A DNA stretch of 64,000 bases, from positions 415,001 to 479,000 of the forward strand of contig OZ025206.1 in the NCBI GenBank assembly GCA_964019055.1. Reading direction: 5' to 3'. The stretch is from Anthopleura xanthogrammica (lineage: Eukaryota; Cnidaria; Anthozoa; Actiniaria; Actiniidae). Below, in pieces: positions 34,995 to 46,159 of the stretch; positions within the stretch are counted from its first letter, which is position 1; every line of letters starts with the position of its first letter. The notes beneath the pieces are model-generated. The model searched no databases. It was not told the origin of the DNA and was given only the letters and a program-made list of their open reading frames with translations. The position numbers and the translations under genes are program-made.

Positions 34995-36415
34995 CCCCAT
35001 ATAATCAACAACAACAATAACACCACCGCACCACCATCACCAACAACGGCAACACCATCACCATCATCAACAACGGCAACACCACCACCACCACCATCAA
35101 CACCACCGGCAACACCACCGCACCACCATCATCAACAACGGCAACACCACCACCACCACCATCATCAACAACGGCAACACTGCCACCATCATAAACAACG
35201 GCAACACCACCACCACCACCATCATCAACAACGGCAACACCACCACCACCACCATCATCAACAACGGCAACACCACCACCATCATCAACAACGGCAACAC
35301 CACCACCATCATCAACAACGGCAGCACCACCACCACCATCATCAACAACGGCAACACTGCCACCATCATCAACAACGGCAACACCACCACCACCACCATC
35401 ATCAACAACGGCAGCACCACCACCACCACCATCATCAACAACGGCAGCAGCACCACCATCATCAACAACGGCAACACCACCACCACCACCATCATCAACA
35501 ACGGCAGCACCACCACCACCACCATCATCAACAACGGCAACACTGCCACCATCATCAACAACGGCAACACCACCACCATCATCAACAACGGCAACACCAC
35601 CGCCATCATCAACAACGGCAACACCACCACCACCATCATCATCATCAACAACAGCAACAACTACACCACCACCTTCATCATCAACAACAACAACAACAAC
35701 AACATCACCACCATCATCAACAACGGCAACACCACCACCACCACCATCATCAACAACGGCAACACCACCACCACCACCATCATCAACAACGGCAACACCA
35801 CCACCACCACCATCATCAACAACGGCAACACCACCACCACCATCATCATCAACAACGGCAACACCACCACCACCACCATCATCAACAACGGCAACACCAC
35901 CACCACCACCATCATCAACAACGGCAACACCACCACCACCATCATCAACAACTGCAACACCACCACCACCACCATCATCAACAACGGCAACACTGCCACC
36001 ATCATCAACAACGGCAACACCACCACCACCACCATCATCAACAATTGCAACACCACCACCATCATCATCAACGGCAACACCACCACCACCACCATCATCA
36101 ACAACGGCAACACCACCACCACCACCATCATCAACAACGGCAACACTGCCACCATCATCAACAACGGCAACACCACCACCACCACCACCATCATCAACAA
36201 CGGCAGCACCACCACCACCACCATCATCAACAACGGCAACACTGCCACCATCATCAACAACGGCAACACCACCACCATCATCAACAACGGCAACACCACC
36301 ACCACCGCCATCATCAACAACGGCAACACCACCACCACCACCATCATCATCAACAACAGCAACAACTACACCACCACCTTCATCATCAACAACAACAACA
36401 TCACCGTCATTAACG
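34995..36415. repeat. Degenerate CAACGGCAACACCACCAC minisatellite (triplet-based)
   Basis: Units of 21-36 bp built from CAC, CAT, CAA and CGG triplets repeat about 45 times. Because all units are multiples of three and lack stops, the plus strand keeps a 476-residue His/Gln frame open and the minus strand keeps Met/Val/Leu frames open. There is no domain, no splice support and no composition break from the neighbouring ATC/CAC repeats, so I do not call a gene. A marker block (CAGCAACAACTACACC then CACCTTCATC) occurs at about 35653 and 36356, showing a duplicated unit of about 700 bp inside the array. Confidence 0.93.
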
Positions 36416-36790
36416 ACAACAACAGCACACCCCCACCATCATCAAAAACAACAGCACACCCCCACCATAATCATCATAAACAACAACACCACCACCACCA
36501 TCATCATAAATAACAACAACACCACCATCATCATCATAAACAACAACACCACCACCATCATCATCAACGAGAACAACATTACTACCGTCACCATCTTCAT
36601 CAATACAACAACACTATCATCTTCATCATCGCCATCAAAAACTCAACCACAACAACAGAAATCATTATCATCAACATCCACAATATCAATAGATCAGCAT
36701 CATCATCATCATGTACCATCATCCTCATGTTTCATGTATCATCATCATTATCACCGTCAATTCACCATCATCATCATCACCACCACCATA
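36416..36790. repeat. CAC/ATC-rich simple sequence continuing from the minisatellite
   Basis: Irregular CACCACCATCATC, AACAAC and TCATCATC stretches without regular units; in-frame stops appear from 36411 on. Confidence 0.9.
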
Positions 36791-37354
36791 CGGATATTTT
36801 TATCATTATTCTAATCTGAATAAGACCTGCATTTGTCTATTACAGTTTTCAACCAAGTAATTTCTAGCACTGATACTTTTAAGGTATCAGGGTACCCCAA
36901 AATCGCTCACAAAGATAGATTTTTACATTTTTTCATATTCCGATAAAATACATAATAAGCTATGATTTACAAAAAAAAAATTTCAATTCCGGATTTTTCT
37001 AGCAAGTAATAATCGAAAAACGTTTTTTGGCTCTTAATCCTCTTTAAGTATCTGTTGACATCACTTGTCAATGACCTGTCGTCAAGTCGCTCTTACGTCA
37101 CATTGCTATGACGATCTTAGGGACGGACCATTAGATAGTTGAGGGGAGGGGGGGGGGGGGGTTGCGTAAATCCGAAAAAAAATATCGCGCAAGCTCTTAA
37201 ACCTCAAAAAAAATATCGAGCAGGCTCTTTTGTGTGAAAAAAAAATTCGAGCAAGCACAGGTCAAAGGTAATGGCACGAACTTTATAAATATGTTGTGAA
37301 TGCCCCTCTCAAATCACTGGAAATCGTATTTCCGAGGGTCTCAATTTCCAAAAT

Positions 37355-37745
37355 TTTTAATTAGGTGTGACCTTATCTAATTTTACTTGGAAAGATCACA
37401 TCGGTGCAATTTCTTATAAGATCAATCAGCGCTTAGGCCTTTTGCGCAGGATAAAACATTTGCTCGCCTTTAATGCTCGTCTTCTTTTTTATAATCGCCT
37501 AATTCTCCCCATTTTCGATTATGCAGATATCGTATTGGGAGATACGAATAATGCAGAAGTTATGAATTCTTTGCAAATTTTGCAAAATAAGTCTTCTAAA
37601 CTTATCTTAGATAGACCATTGCACTTTTCAACAACCGATGCCCTCCAAGTTCTAGCTAGGCTGGTTTTAGCTTGAAGAACGCCGTAGATGCCATAGATAC
37701 CTATAGATATTTCTTTAAACGCCTTAATAATTTAACCTCGCATAG
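37355..37745 (+). pseudogene. CR1-like LINE reverse-transcriptase C-terminal fragment
   Basis: The plus-strand frame to 37675 reads LGVTLSNFTWKDHI, then RLGLLRRIKHLL, an FYNRLILPIFDYADIVLGD block and LQILQNKSSKLILD, all characteristic of the segment after the RT palm in CR1-type LINEs. It then shifts frame: a shifted reading gives LEERRRCHRYL and later FKRLNNL before similarity ends near 37745. Both the 5' RT core and the 3' end are missing. Confidence 0.85.
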
Positions 37746-37780
37746 CTAAGCATTTCTTAAAAATGCTGATAACTTATCTT

Positions 37781-38110
37781 AGCGTTGGGGATACGTTCAT
37801 CAGCCATGCTACTGGTAAACAATATTCAATCAACTACGATATCCACTGTAATTCTAAGAATGTGGTCTATCTCTTAACCTGTAAAGTTTGCGGTGTGTAG
37901 CATTTGGGGTCAACAACGACAAAGTTCAGGATTAGATTTAACAACCATAAAAGCCGTGTACGAAGACACATGAACCTGAATGAACATAAAGAGGAAGACA
38001 ATTAAGTCTACGGACACTTTGGAAGAAGAAGAAGAAAGACAATGGACATATAAATTACAAACCATCTCCCCTAAGGGTCTTAATGAAGAGGATTTTTTTA
38101 TTTATATATA
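37781..38110 (+). pseudogene. Second Penelope-like GIY-YIG fragment, broken by stops
   Basis: From 37781 the plus strand reads a run with CNSKNVVYLLTCKVCG (the GIY side with its cysteines), an in-frame stop, then HLGSTTTKFRIRFNNHKSRVR (YIG side and arginine helix), another stop after EEDN, and a shifted LNEEDFF end. This is the GIY-YIG domain of a Penelope-like element distinct from the one at 115-811. It follows the LINE fragment directly in the same orientation; the two need not be one element. Confidence 0.8.
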
Positions 38111-38279
38111 TACAACTCTAGATCTTGAACGCGCCATTAATATATTCAAGTACTAGTTTCGTGCGCTATCTTTTCAATAACCGTTGTAATATTTAGCGCG
38201 CTCATTTGTCGTTCATAATCTCACATTTTGTTTGTTTGTGTACACCATGATAGTTTCTGTTTGTAACCCATCTTGTCAT

Positions 38280-38322
38280 ACACCCCGAAGAAGGTCGTTG
38301 AATATGATTGAAATATAGGTGT
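38280..38322 (+). ncRNA. Decayed hammerhead-like motif downstream of the second PLE fragment
   Basis: ACACC (38280-38284) pairs with GGTGT (38318-38322) as helix I. The core reads CCGAAGA, one change from CUGAAGA. A helix II with wobble pairs leads to GAAA (38310-38313), with TATA before helix I. The layout equals that at 952-987 and 34065-34100. The core U-to-C change should abolish cleavage. Confidence 0.4.
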
Positions 38323-38369
38323 TCTTCAAAAAACAAGCTTGTGTTAAATATATATATAAATATAAATAT

Positions 38370-38515
38370 AGATGTATGTCTATACTGTCGGTAGAGTGCT
38401 CAATACATTAAAATATAGAGACTGCATGTCTGATGATCGCGTAGGCGTGAAACTCTGAGTAACAGCTAAAGGGATGTCTTGTCTCTAATTTATCTTCAAT
38501 TCACAATTTATATAT
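38370..38515 (+). repeat. Third copy of the palindrome-arm repeat
   Basis: Carries GTCGGTAGAGTGCTCAATACATT followed by CATGTCTGATGATCGCG, GTGAAACTCTGAGTAACAGC and GATGTCTTGTCTCTAA, matching 33600-33845 with scattered substitutions. Confidence 0.8.
38420..38480 (+). ncRNA. Hammerhead-ribozyme-like sequence with consensus CTGATGA core
   Basis: CTGATGA at 38430-38436 and GAAA at 38449-38452 enclose a CGC/GCG helix II. AC...GT around TCTGA forms a minimal helix III leading to TA, and TGT (38427-38429) pairs with ACA (38462-38464). AGAC/GTCT can extend helix I after an internal loop. Of the copies in this window this has the most canonical core. Confidence 0.5.
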
Positions 38516-38519
38516 AACT

Positions 38520-39900
38520 TTTGTTTCTCTATTGTTTCGCCTCTCAAGAACAAAATACATACACATATATATATATACACTCGATTGCAGAAACGTTGTA
38601 GTATACATTTATACATATATACAAATACCTAATTAGATGCAAAAACACGAAAAAAATTAATATCTCTGTACCCATTGATGCATATCTCACGAAATAATTT
38701 TTTCAACATGTTTTATCAATAAGGAACATAAAAAATATTATTTGAGCGCTATTAGATATTATTAGAGAGTTTTTAGGCCTAAAACGTGAAAATATATAAA
38801 TAAATATAATTTATTAATATCTGATACTTCAAAACCTTATGTATTTGACGTTTCTTCCATCAAAGCGAGACATAGAAGTGTTTTTGGTATTATTATCATA
38901 ATTATTATTACTTTTATTATTATTATTGTTGTTGATATTGTAATTATATTTATTTTATTCGATAAACATAATTTCTTCAGTAATCTTCAATCTCAAGGAT
39001 TTTCATTTATTTTTTAAGTTCTTTTGATATTTCATCTTGACATAACTAGGGACAAAATGGTTATTGCGGATTGCCATCTCATGAATTTGAATCTTTCGCT
39101 AAATTTGTGGACAGATTTTTAATTTTGTCGCAAGTAATTTGTTTCAACCTGTCCGTCCTGAAAGACTATAAATTGAATTGCCGCAAAAGATTTTCAATTT
39201 TAGACTTTATGGCTTTGCTGTCAGTCAGGCAACGAAGGAGAGATGGTTAATGATTTTTAATATTAATAAGAAAATAGAAAAAATGAAAAGTTTCCCTTTG
39301 GCTGGTTTATTCTGATTATTCTGATGTACAATATATTAACGACACACTGTAATAAGATTAGAAGGAGGTTAGTATGGAATCTCAATTGCAAGTTAGAATT
39401 GATTGTCTTAAAGATAGGAAAAGGAAATAACTACAATAAAGATTGCTCCTCCTGTTGACAGACAATACTAAGCCAATATTTAGATCATTGGCCTAGGAAA
39501 ATAATTATTCTTTTTGTGGGCGATAACCTTGACACACTTAAGCTAGGCTAGACGCAGGTGCTTTCCATAGCAGGTTAATTTCAAAATACAAAGGAATCAT
39601 CATTTCATTCTTAAACGTCAATAATACCTGTCATAGAAACTACTAGAGTTGGTTCTGATTATAGAATATAGTTTAATTAGAAGATTTTAATCTAAAAGCT
39701 TGTCAACTTTTAAAATGAATATAAAACAAACGTGTGTGGTGTACTGTGGCGTAAACACGCTGGGAGATGTGCAAAACAATAGCAATTCTAAGTTTCTGCG
39801 GGTAATAGAACCAATATTAAAATCTATATTTACACACCATACTAACTATCATAACTAGCTAACTATACAGAAACGCTTGTTTTGAAAACATTAAGATATA
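38520..39900. other. AT-rich intergenic, no gene
   Basis: Contains short AT and TTA microsatellite runs (for example about 38895-38950). Nothing else recognised. Confidence 0.4.
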
Positions 39901-39917
39901 GTTGTTTATTTTAAGTT

Positions 39918-40200
39918 TCATCCATCCATCCATATCCATCCACCCATTCATTCATCCATCCAACCATCATATAATCTTAGGTCTTCAAGATATGACCTGC
40001 AATTACCAAAAGCTCGAACTTTTTTAATAAACTATAGTCTTGGTTAAACAGGAGCCAAATTCATTAAACGCTCTTCCAGATGCCTTAAAAGCGAACTCTC
40101 TTCTAGCTCTTATGTAATGCACGGCTTACAGAAAGACCAGATTTTTACATGATTGTGTAAATATATGTAACTGTTTGATATGATAAATAAAGTTTTTCAA
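39918..40200 (+). mobile_element. Possible LINE tail fragment with ATCC microsatellite
   Basis: A short ATCC/ATTC run (39918-39968) precedes a stretch where NALPDALKANSL-like coding (about 40055-40100) resembles the C-terminal W-N-x-L-P region of CR1-type LINEs, followed by ATAAATAAAG near 40185. Similarity is short, so this is tentative. Confidence 0.35.
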
Positions 40201-40205
40201 TTCCA

Positions 40206-40335
40206 ATTCTCAACTCCCCTTATTACACTTGATACCATACTTTCGTAGTTTATTTTGTTGGCCTAATTAAAAACATTATCTTATGACTCTCAAAGGAGTT
40301 TAAACATTTGAATAAGAAAAAGAATTCTTAGTGGA
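40206..40335. repeat. Dispersed repeat, related to 26571-26725
   Basis: CTCCCCTTATTACACTTGATACC, then TTTTGTTGGCCTAATTAA and a GAGTCATAAG/CTCAAAGGAG region on opposite strands, match the copy at 26.6 kb with the second part inverted. Confidence 0.5.
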
Positions 40336-40339
40336 TTCT

Positions 40340-41640
40340 GGTGGTAGTGGTACCGGTATCAACTGAAAACGCAATAAGGGAAATGATCTATTGCAATCAT
40401 TGTAATTGCACAAAGTTAATATATACACCATCGAATGGGTTTGATTTCACGCACGCAAAGTATATATATATATATGTATATTCACAAGCTCAAGAACCTT
40501 CCCAAAGAATTCTTTATACCAAAGACATCGTTACAAAAAGTGTACATCTTGGTAGGTGATTTCTCTAATATGGGGGCGAATTCCGATTAAAAAAGAAAGA
40601 AAAACAACACAAAGATAAGATGATAAAAACAGCCTAGGAGATTTTTTAATGAATTCTTAATCATTAAGCGCTTTTATTTATTTGGAGCTGATCACAATCA
40701 ATTGTTTGTAAACTCCGGACCGATAATATAAGGTATGATATAGGCATGATATATATGGCTTACTATGCTCAGGTACCAATATACCCGATTTCTCCCACTC
40801 AGTATGATACCAATGAACATACCTAGAATTCCAGGAACGAGTGGGATACCAAATACCTGAAATTATCTAGAACCGTCTGTCACTGCATAAAAAATACCAA
40901 AAAAGACAAACAACTTTATAGCTATGAATATATACCCCAAAATCCTGGTCTGACCGGGTCTGATGTATAATTATGCAGTATATCTTAATAACTAAGATAT
41001 AACTACCTACTAGCAATCATGCTAACGCGATTAACATGGTAGAGAAATAAAACAAAAAAAACCCGAAAACTTTATACTTTCTTACCCTTTTTTCATAACT
41101 AAACAAAACTGGCGTGCTCTTATAGCTAGTGAGGTTAGCTACCAATATTTACGCTTATCATTTGAGCGGCTATTGTGTGTATTTTTTAAGGACAATTTTT
41201 ATATCTCACCGATTGTAACCACTTAGTAAAAAAAAATTGACCCTTTTCTCAGCCTATAATTCTAGTAAATATATCTTGAGGCAATCCATTGGTAAAAAGG
41301 ATTTAAATTTATGTCATCGTACTAAGATATAGTCATAGTCTTCTCGCTTTAATTCCGGTCATACTTTTTTCTTCTCCTCTTGAACTGTGGGTGATATTTC
41401 AATCGATTCCTACTTTCTTTGGGCGCGTGAAAACTCTTCCCTCGTTTTAAAGATAAGCCAAGTTCTAGTTAGGACTCAGGAAAAAACTGTATTCTATCCA
41501 GGTCTATGGGATGTTTTATATAAGCATATATATTATATATACTATTCACTATAGTGTTAATGAGCTGTGAATTCTCAGTGCGGTAAGAATGTTCATTTTT
41601 ACCGTATATTTTTTTGATCATTAAAAGTGATAAAAGACTT
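40340..41640. other. Intergenic, nothing recognised
   Basis: No exon, RNA gene or transposon end could be supported. Confidence 0.4.
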
Positions 41641-41642
41641 AC

Positions 41643-41757
41643 CTTGTTATAAAGGTTTTCCTTGTTGATTGTTGGACTCTTTAATCGATCCTTTTCTCTT
41701 GGTACTTCTACTTGTTTACACACCTCACACCTGTTAGCTTGAATAAGGCATTTTTAC
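41643..41757 (-). CDS. Possible short internal exon ending at a perfect splice donor
   Basis: A minus-strand open stretch of about 36 codons with a CEVCKQ cysteine pair followed by a basic segment ends in AACAAG|GTAAGT (exon end 41643), an ideal 5' splice site. No convincing acceptor with pyrimidine tract was fixed; CTAACAG near 41732 is one option. No neighbouring exon was found, so this may be chance. Confidence 0.22.
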
Positions 41758-41759
41758 AT

Positions 41760-42340
41760 TTTAACAAGATTATATTTTGTGTCCAACTGAAAGTTCATGC
41801 AGATCAGCAAATGGCGCTATTTAAAGGTTCGAACATGTTCGTGATTTCTATCATGACTATCTATTTCAATCTTTAACGTTTTTTAATATTCAAATATTTT
41901 AATTTTAGAATTTCCCCACTTTAACAATCTCAAGATAATCATGCTGCTTATCACTTGTCATTATGCTAATTATTAATTATTCAGGGTTATTTATCTAGAT
42001 TTATGTAAACTTTATGATTAACTGTTTCAGTTTGTTTATCTTCTTTTATGATTTTTACATTTCTTCTTCTTCGTTATTTGTATATTGGCTTGAAATGTGT
42101 TATGGTGAATGAGTTCTAAGGTCGGAAATCGATAGACCAGTATCACCATATCAACCGTTCCCGCGGGGAAAAAAAACACGTATTGTCGCGTATTTGAAGG
42201 CGTCATTAAATTAACCAATAGCATTAATTGGATTACAACAGCCGACACCAGACAATAACTGCGTAGGTGTTACGTCCATTATTACGTTAATTTTTCAGTC
42301 TCTTCCTTACTCACTTACTCCCTCAGGCAACCAACCACTC
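41760..42340. other. Intergenic, nothing recognised
   Basis: AT-rich sequence; the open frame at 42036-42248 has no motif. Confidence 0.4.
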
Positions 42341-42356
42341 ATTCACTCACTTGCGT

Positions 42357-42400
42357 TCATCCATCCATCCATCCATCCATCCATCCATCCATCCATCCAT

Positions 42401-42436
<36 letters not shown>

Positions 42437-42490
42437 CCATCCGTCCATCCATCCATCCGTCCGTCCGTCCGTCCGTCCGTCCGTCCGTCT
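42357..42490. repeat. (CATC)n / (CGTC)n tetranucleotide array
   Basis: About 17 CATC units, then interspersed and finally pure CGTC units. The Ile-His-Pro-Ser frame it opens is an artefact. Confidence 0.95.
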
Positions 42491-43697
42491 TTTCCTCCCT
42501 TTCTTTCTTTCTTCATTCTTTCGTTCGTTAGTTCGTTTATTTTTCCATCCCTGGTTTGGTTTAGTCTTTTGTGCGGCTCAATTCGGATTTTATTTTACCC
42601 CATAAGAGCATGTTTTGATTAATGAAACAAACCTTTTTTAATCATTCCTATAATTCCAATTAATCAGAAATTATCATTAAAAGAGTTTGTGATTAAATTA
42701 AATACGCCTTACCTTTTGCTAATTCATTAAAAAATATTTCTTAATCGCGTCGTATAATCCGATATCCTTGGCCTCCTACCTAGAACAGATGCCATTGGAC
42801 GGTGTAATCTTTCTAGATGTAGTTATCAGATTCGAGATATATTATCTTGGGTGACCCTCCACAGGTTTTCAGGTAAAAAGGTGATGCCACGGGCACGCTA
42901 TTTTAACACGCTATTTTTCACGCTATTTTAACAAAGAGAAATTATTTTAGCATTGAAGCACCGATGTGTTTTTGTTATTTTAGGACGCTTTGTAGATTTC
43001 GAGACAATGAGGTTGTCTGAAAAAAGCTAAGGTGCACCTTTCTCAGCTTTTTGCTTTCGGAGAATTTAAAAAAATAGATCAGTATACTTTTTTCAGCTTT
43101 CCGCTTTCATGTGAATTTCTGTAAACTAAAAGGTACACTTTTTCAACTTTCTACTTTTCAAGAACAGTAGAAAGACACGAAAAAAGTGAAGGAGATTGAG
43201 GAATGTGTTGAAGCAAAATTAATAAAAAATCCTACCCTTTTTATCAAAATAAAGTCACCTTTAAAGTTTTTTCACCTATGCCAGTCAGTTGTGAAAACCA
43301 ACCAAAGAGTAGGGAAAATCTAGAATTTGGATCCAATTATAGATATTTTATATCCTGAAATCAAGCTAAATCTAGACAAATACTATGACCTGGAATTTAA
43401 AATTTTCAAGAAAGTGAAATTGCCACAATCTGTCACTGACTGCTTCGGTCCCCGCTTCGGTCTTTTCGTTCAAATCAGTGTCATTGAGTTCTTCTCAGTC
43501 CGCTATTCATTCACAATAATTTTTTCTCCTATAATACTTATGTAACCGCTAGTATCCTCGGCCATAGCTGGATTTTTTTAGCTTTCGCGGTAGTCATTTG
43601 CCAGAAATCTATGCAACGTGGGTTGGACAGCTAGTTATTTGAAAAGAATGCCCGTATGAACAATGATAGAGGCGCGCAATGCATCCTGGCTGAGACG

Positions 43698-43725
43698 GCT
43701 CCTTTAACGGCGCCGTTAAAGGAGC
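43698..43725. repeat. Perfect 28-bp palindrome without spacer
   Basis: GCTCCTTTAACGGC is followed directly by its exact reverse complement. It lies inside the 2.36-kb inverted-repeat element in a locally GC-rich patch. Confidence 0.9.
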
Positions 43726-44263
43726 GATCGTTGTGACCATTAAATTTGATAAATTTGCACGTTTCTATGCAGAATCACAACGTCTCTAGGCGGCTGGGGG
43801 CATGTTCGGCCGATAAAATCGATCTTATGAGCCGGACGTGGCGCCAAACTGACAAATGAAGAAATAACTTAATCGCTTTAGATAAAACATTTCGATGACA
43901 GCGCTATTAAAGTTTCGTTATTGTTGTCTTTACTCTGTACACCGATATTCCCTTTTCTTTTTCGTGACATTTATTGATGTTTAGGCTCTTACAAAACTGT
44001 TTTGTCTTGTTAAAAGTTTTTTTTCTATAGCACAAAGTCCTACTAGTCTACATTAGACGAGACGGGTCCAGACTGTCTGTTTGAAACTTCTTGTGCAACA
44101 CGTGAAAAAACTTGTATTTGGGACATTTGAAAATTTACATTTTAGAATGTTTTCTTATGACTTGTAGAATACCAAAAATATTACTTTGACTTACTACTTA
44201 TATAAAAAATGACTCAATAACTCAAAATTGTGAACAGCAAAAGGTGCGAAAAGTTTGTTTACG

Positions 44264-44696
44264 TCCTGGCAATGGACTACTTCGACGATGCGGCGGCCAT
44301 CTTGAATCTGAATTAATGAAAATAACTTTTTACGAGATACCGGGGGTATACGTACGATCTGATGAAGAAAAAAACAAATCCTGGGTTTCTCTGGCCCTAT
44401 CATGCTGGTTAAGTGACAAGCATTTCATTTTTCTACGTAGTTTCAGTCCTTATTTTCACAATTGAATCGCAATGCATTATGGGGAATCCAGGGGGCAAAA
44501 GAAAACAAAAATGTCGGATAAAATAGAAGGTTTCGTTTATTTGTCTTTCTTTCATGTCCATCTTCTTAATTCATCTCTTGTCAAGTTGTCTAGGCGTGAA
44601 ACGTTAATTTAAATCGATGCCATAAGTGTAACAAATATTCGTATATTTGCCCCCTACCAAAATGGCCGCCGCATCGTCGAAGTAATCGATTGCCTA
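44264..44696. mobile_element. Nested MITE-like element with ~37-bp inverted ends
   Basis: A perfect 23-bp inverted repeat (44278-44300 with 44662-44684, core TTCGACGATGCGGCGGCC) extends outward to GGCAAT with two mismatches. Span about 430 bp, no coding content. Confidence 0.6.
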
Positions 44697-45013
44697 TATG
44701 AACGATTAACTCACAAAAACTACTACAAACAAGCTTTGTCTTGTGATTGTCTATAAATTCCACGGATTATAGCGTCAACGTGGCGGGGACATTTACCAAA
44801 GTAATAAGTCGCTGATGTTTGAACAAATTATTTGCCTTTTTCAAACTTCAAAGACTGTAGCCGCTTTTAAATTAATTTTAGTTTCAAGTTTATAAACAAG
44901 GAAGCTTATGTCTGCTATTTTATTTGGCCAAAGACAACGATCAAATTCTGCTCTGAGATTCCGTAGAATACAATTCCAGGTTCTACATTGCACGTTTAAT
45001 TCATGAGTTATTT

Positions 45014-45075
45014 TGCACGCTAACCGTGTCATTGAACACGCTAACCGTGTCATTGAACACGCTGACCGTGTTAAA
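45014..45075. repeat. 24-bp tandem repeat, 2.5 copies
   Basis: CACGCTAACCGTGTCATTGAA-type units repeat with one A-to-G change, at the subterminal side of the 2.36-kb element. Subterminal repeats are often transposase-binding sites in DNA transposons; that role here is inference. Confidence 0.85.
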
Positions 45076-45214
45076 GTGTGTAAAGGGAGCAAGATAAAAG
45101 CAAGCGTGTCAGTCTTGTTTCTCTGATTAATTATATACATATCCGTGTTATATCGCACGCATGTCCGTGTCATCATCACCTTTTTACCTGAAGTCTTGTG
45201 GAGGGTCACTTAAT

Positions 45215-45960
45215 TTATAGCAAGCGGTAATATGGTGCATCATTGGAATAGGTCGTTTGCATGAAACAGTCACATGCTGATATCACATCATTAGAAAACC
45301 TTTTAAGCCCAAGGCCCCTTGAAAGCTTAAAAAAAGATGTAATTACTTTAACCATAGTTAATAGACCTCTATTAACTATGCTTTAACTTTTAGCTAAAAG
45401 CTTCGTGTAAGCTTTTGTGTTGTCATCGTTTGACATCAATTTTCGGTTCATCAAGCGAATAAAGAAGAAAAAAATGTTATTATTCTCAATTCCTTCAAAA
45501 AGTTTTTAGTTAATTCTCGAAATGATTTTATTTTCAAAGGAGATGTTCTGAGAAATTACTTGGTTTTCGCCATTTTTCAGTCTGACAAATTTCAATATCT
45601 CGAAAAAAGGAGATTTTTCTTTCTTTATTTTAAATCATCGTTAATTTTCTGTATAAAAATAGCTTTTTTGAAAGTTTTTCTAATTACTTTTTGCTAAAGT
45701 AAGTCAGCCACCTTAAAGCACTGAGAAAGTTAAATGTTGTAAATGATCTTCAAAGAGTCAACATCTGCAATTCCATTTCTGATGACTTATGTAATATCTA
45801 AGAGTCGTAGCTACTTCAAAATACTTTCAATCAATTCTTTTCTAGATAAATATTAAATTGATGTATCTCCTTGTTTGATGCTCGCTTGTATTTTCTTTTT
45901 TTTTTTTATGTGATTTTTTGTGTTTTCATTCCCATAGTGTTTCTCTATTCAGTTTCGCCT
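45215..45960. other. Intergenic, no gene recognised
   Basis: AT-rich; only homopolymer T runs stand out. Confidence 0.4.
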
Positions 45961-45984
45961 CTCGCAGAATTTTTTTGGTTGGGT

Positions 45985-46150
45985 ATATATATTTATATAT
46001 ATATATTTATTTATATATACAGCAAAAATTATGGCCGTTTCAAGTATATGTACAAATATTTCAAAAGTGCATCAGAAATTATGGGATATCATTCCTGATA
46101 TTGTTTTCGGAAAGCCCTAATGATAGTCAACCGGAAAAAAATATCAGCGA
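45985..46150 (+). repeat. Dispersed repeat, second copy of 33846-34065
   Basis: Shares ATATACAGCAAAAATTATGG, CAAGTATATGTACAA-like and CAGAAATTATGGGATATC words with the minus strand of the 33.9-kb copy. The block with AAAGCCCTAATGATAGTCAACC is in the opposite relative orientation. Confidence 0.72.
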
Positions 46151-46159
46151 TCCTTAAAT

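Larger units (their letters stand above)
42851..45209. mobile_element. Candidate 2.36-kb DNA transposon with ~37-bp terminal inverted repeats
   Basis: The left end 42851-42886 (GTGACCCTCCAC, then TTCAGGTAAAAAGGTGATG) matches the reverse complement of the right end 45171-45209 with a few differences. Both ends are followed inside by short CACGCT/ACACGG-type subterminal repeats (about 42890-42930 and 45010-45165). No transposase frame is visible, so it is non-autonomous or decayed. A smaller inverted-repeat element (about 44264-44696) is nested inside. No target duplication could be fixed. Confidence 0.6.

Noticed and set aside
34983..36413. 476-residue histidine/glutamine-rich protein
   Set aside because: The frame is open only because the triplet repeat lacks stops; minus-strand frames are equally open and simple repeats continue past the stop. 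Kept as a repeat and noted as a finding.
37355..38110. One chimeric LINE-plus-GIY-YIG element
   Set aside because: The two fragments share orientation, but LINE similarity ends near 37745 and the PLE-type domain starts at 37781 in another frame with nothing linking them; two insertions are simpler.
42351..42605. Ile-His-Pro-Ser repeat protein
   Set aside because: Translation of the CATC/CGTC microsatellite.
44841..45209. 122-residue minus-strand frame with repeated SMTRLAC words as a transposase
   Set aside because: The repeated words come from the 24-bp subterminal tandem repeat; no catalytic motif is visible.
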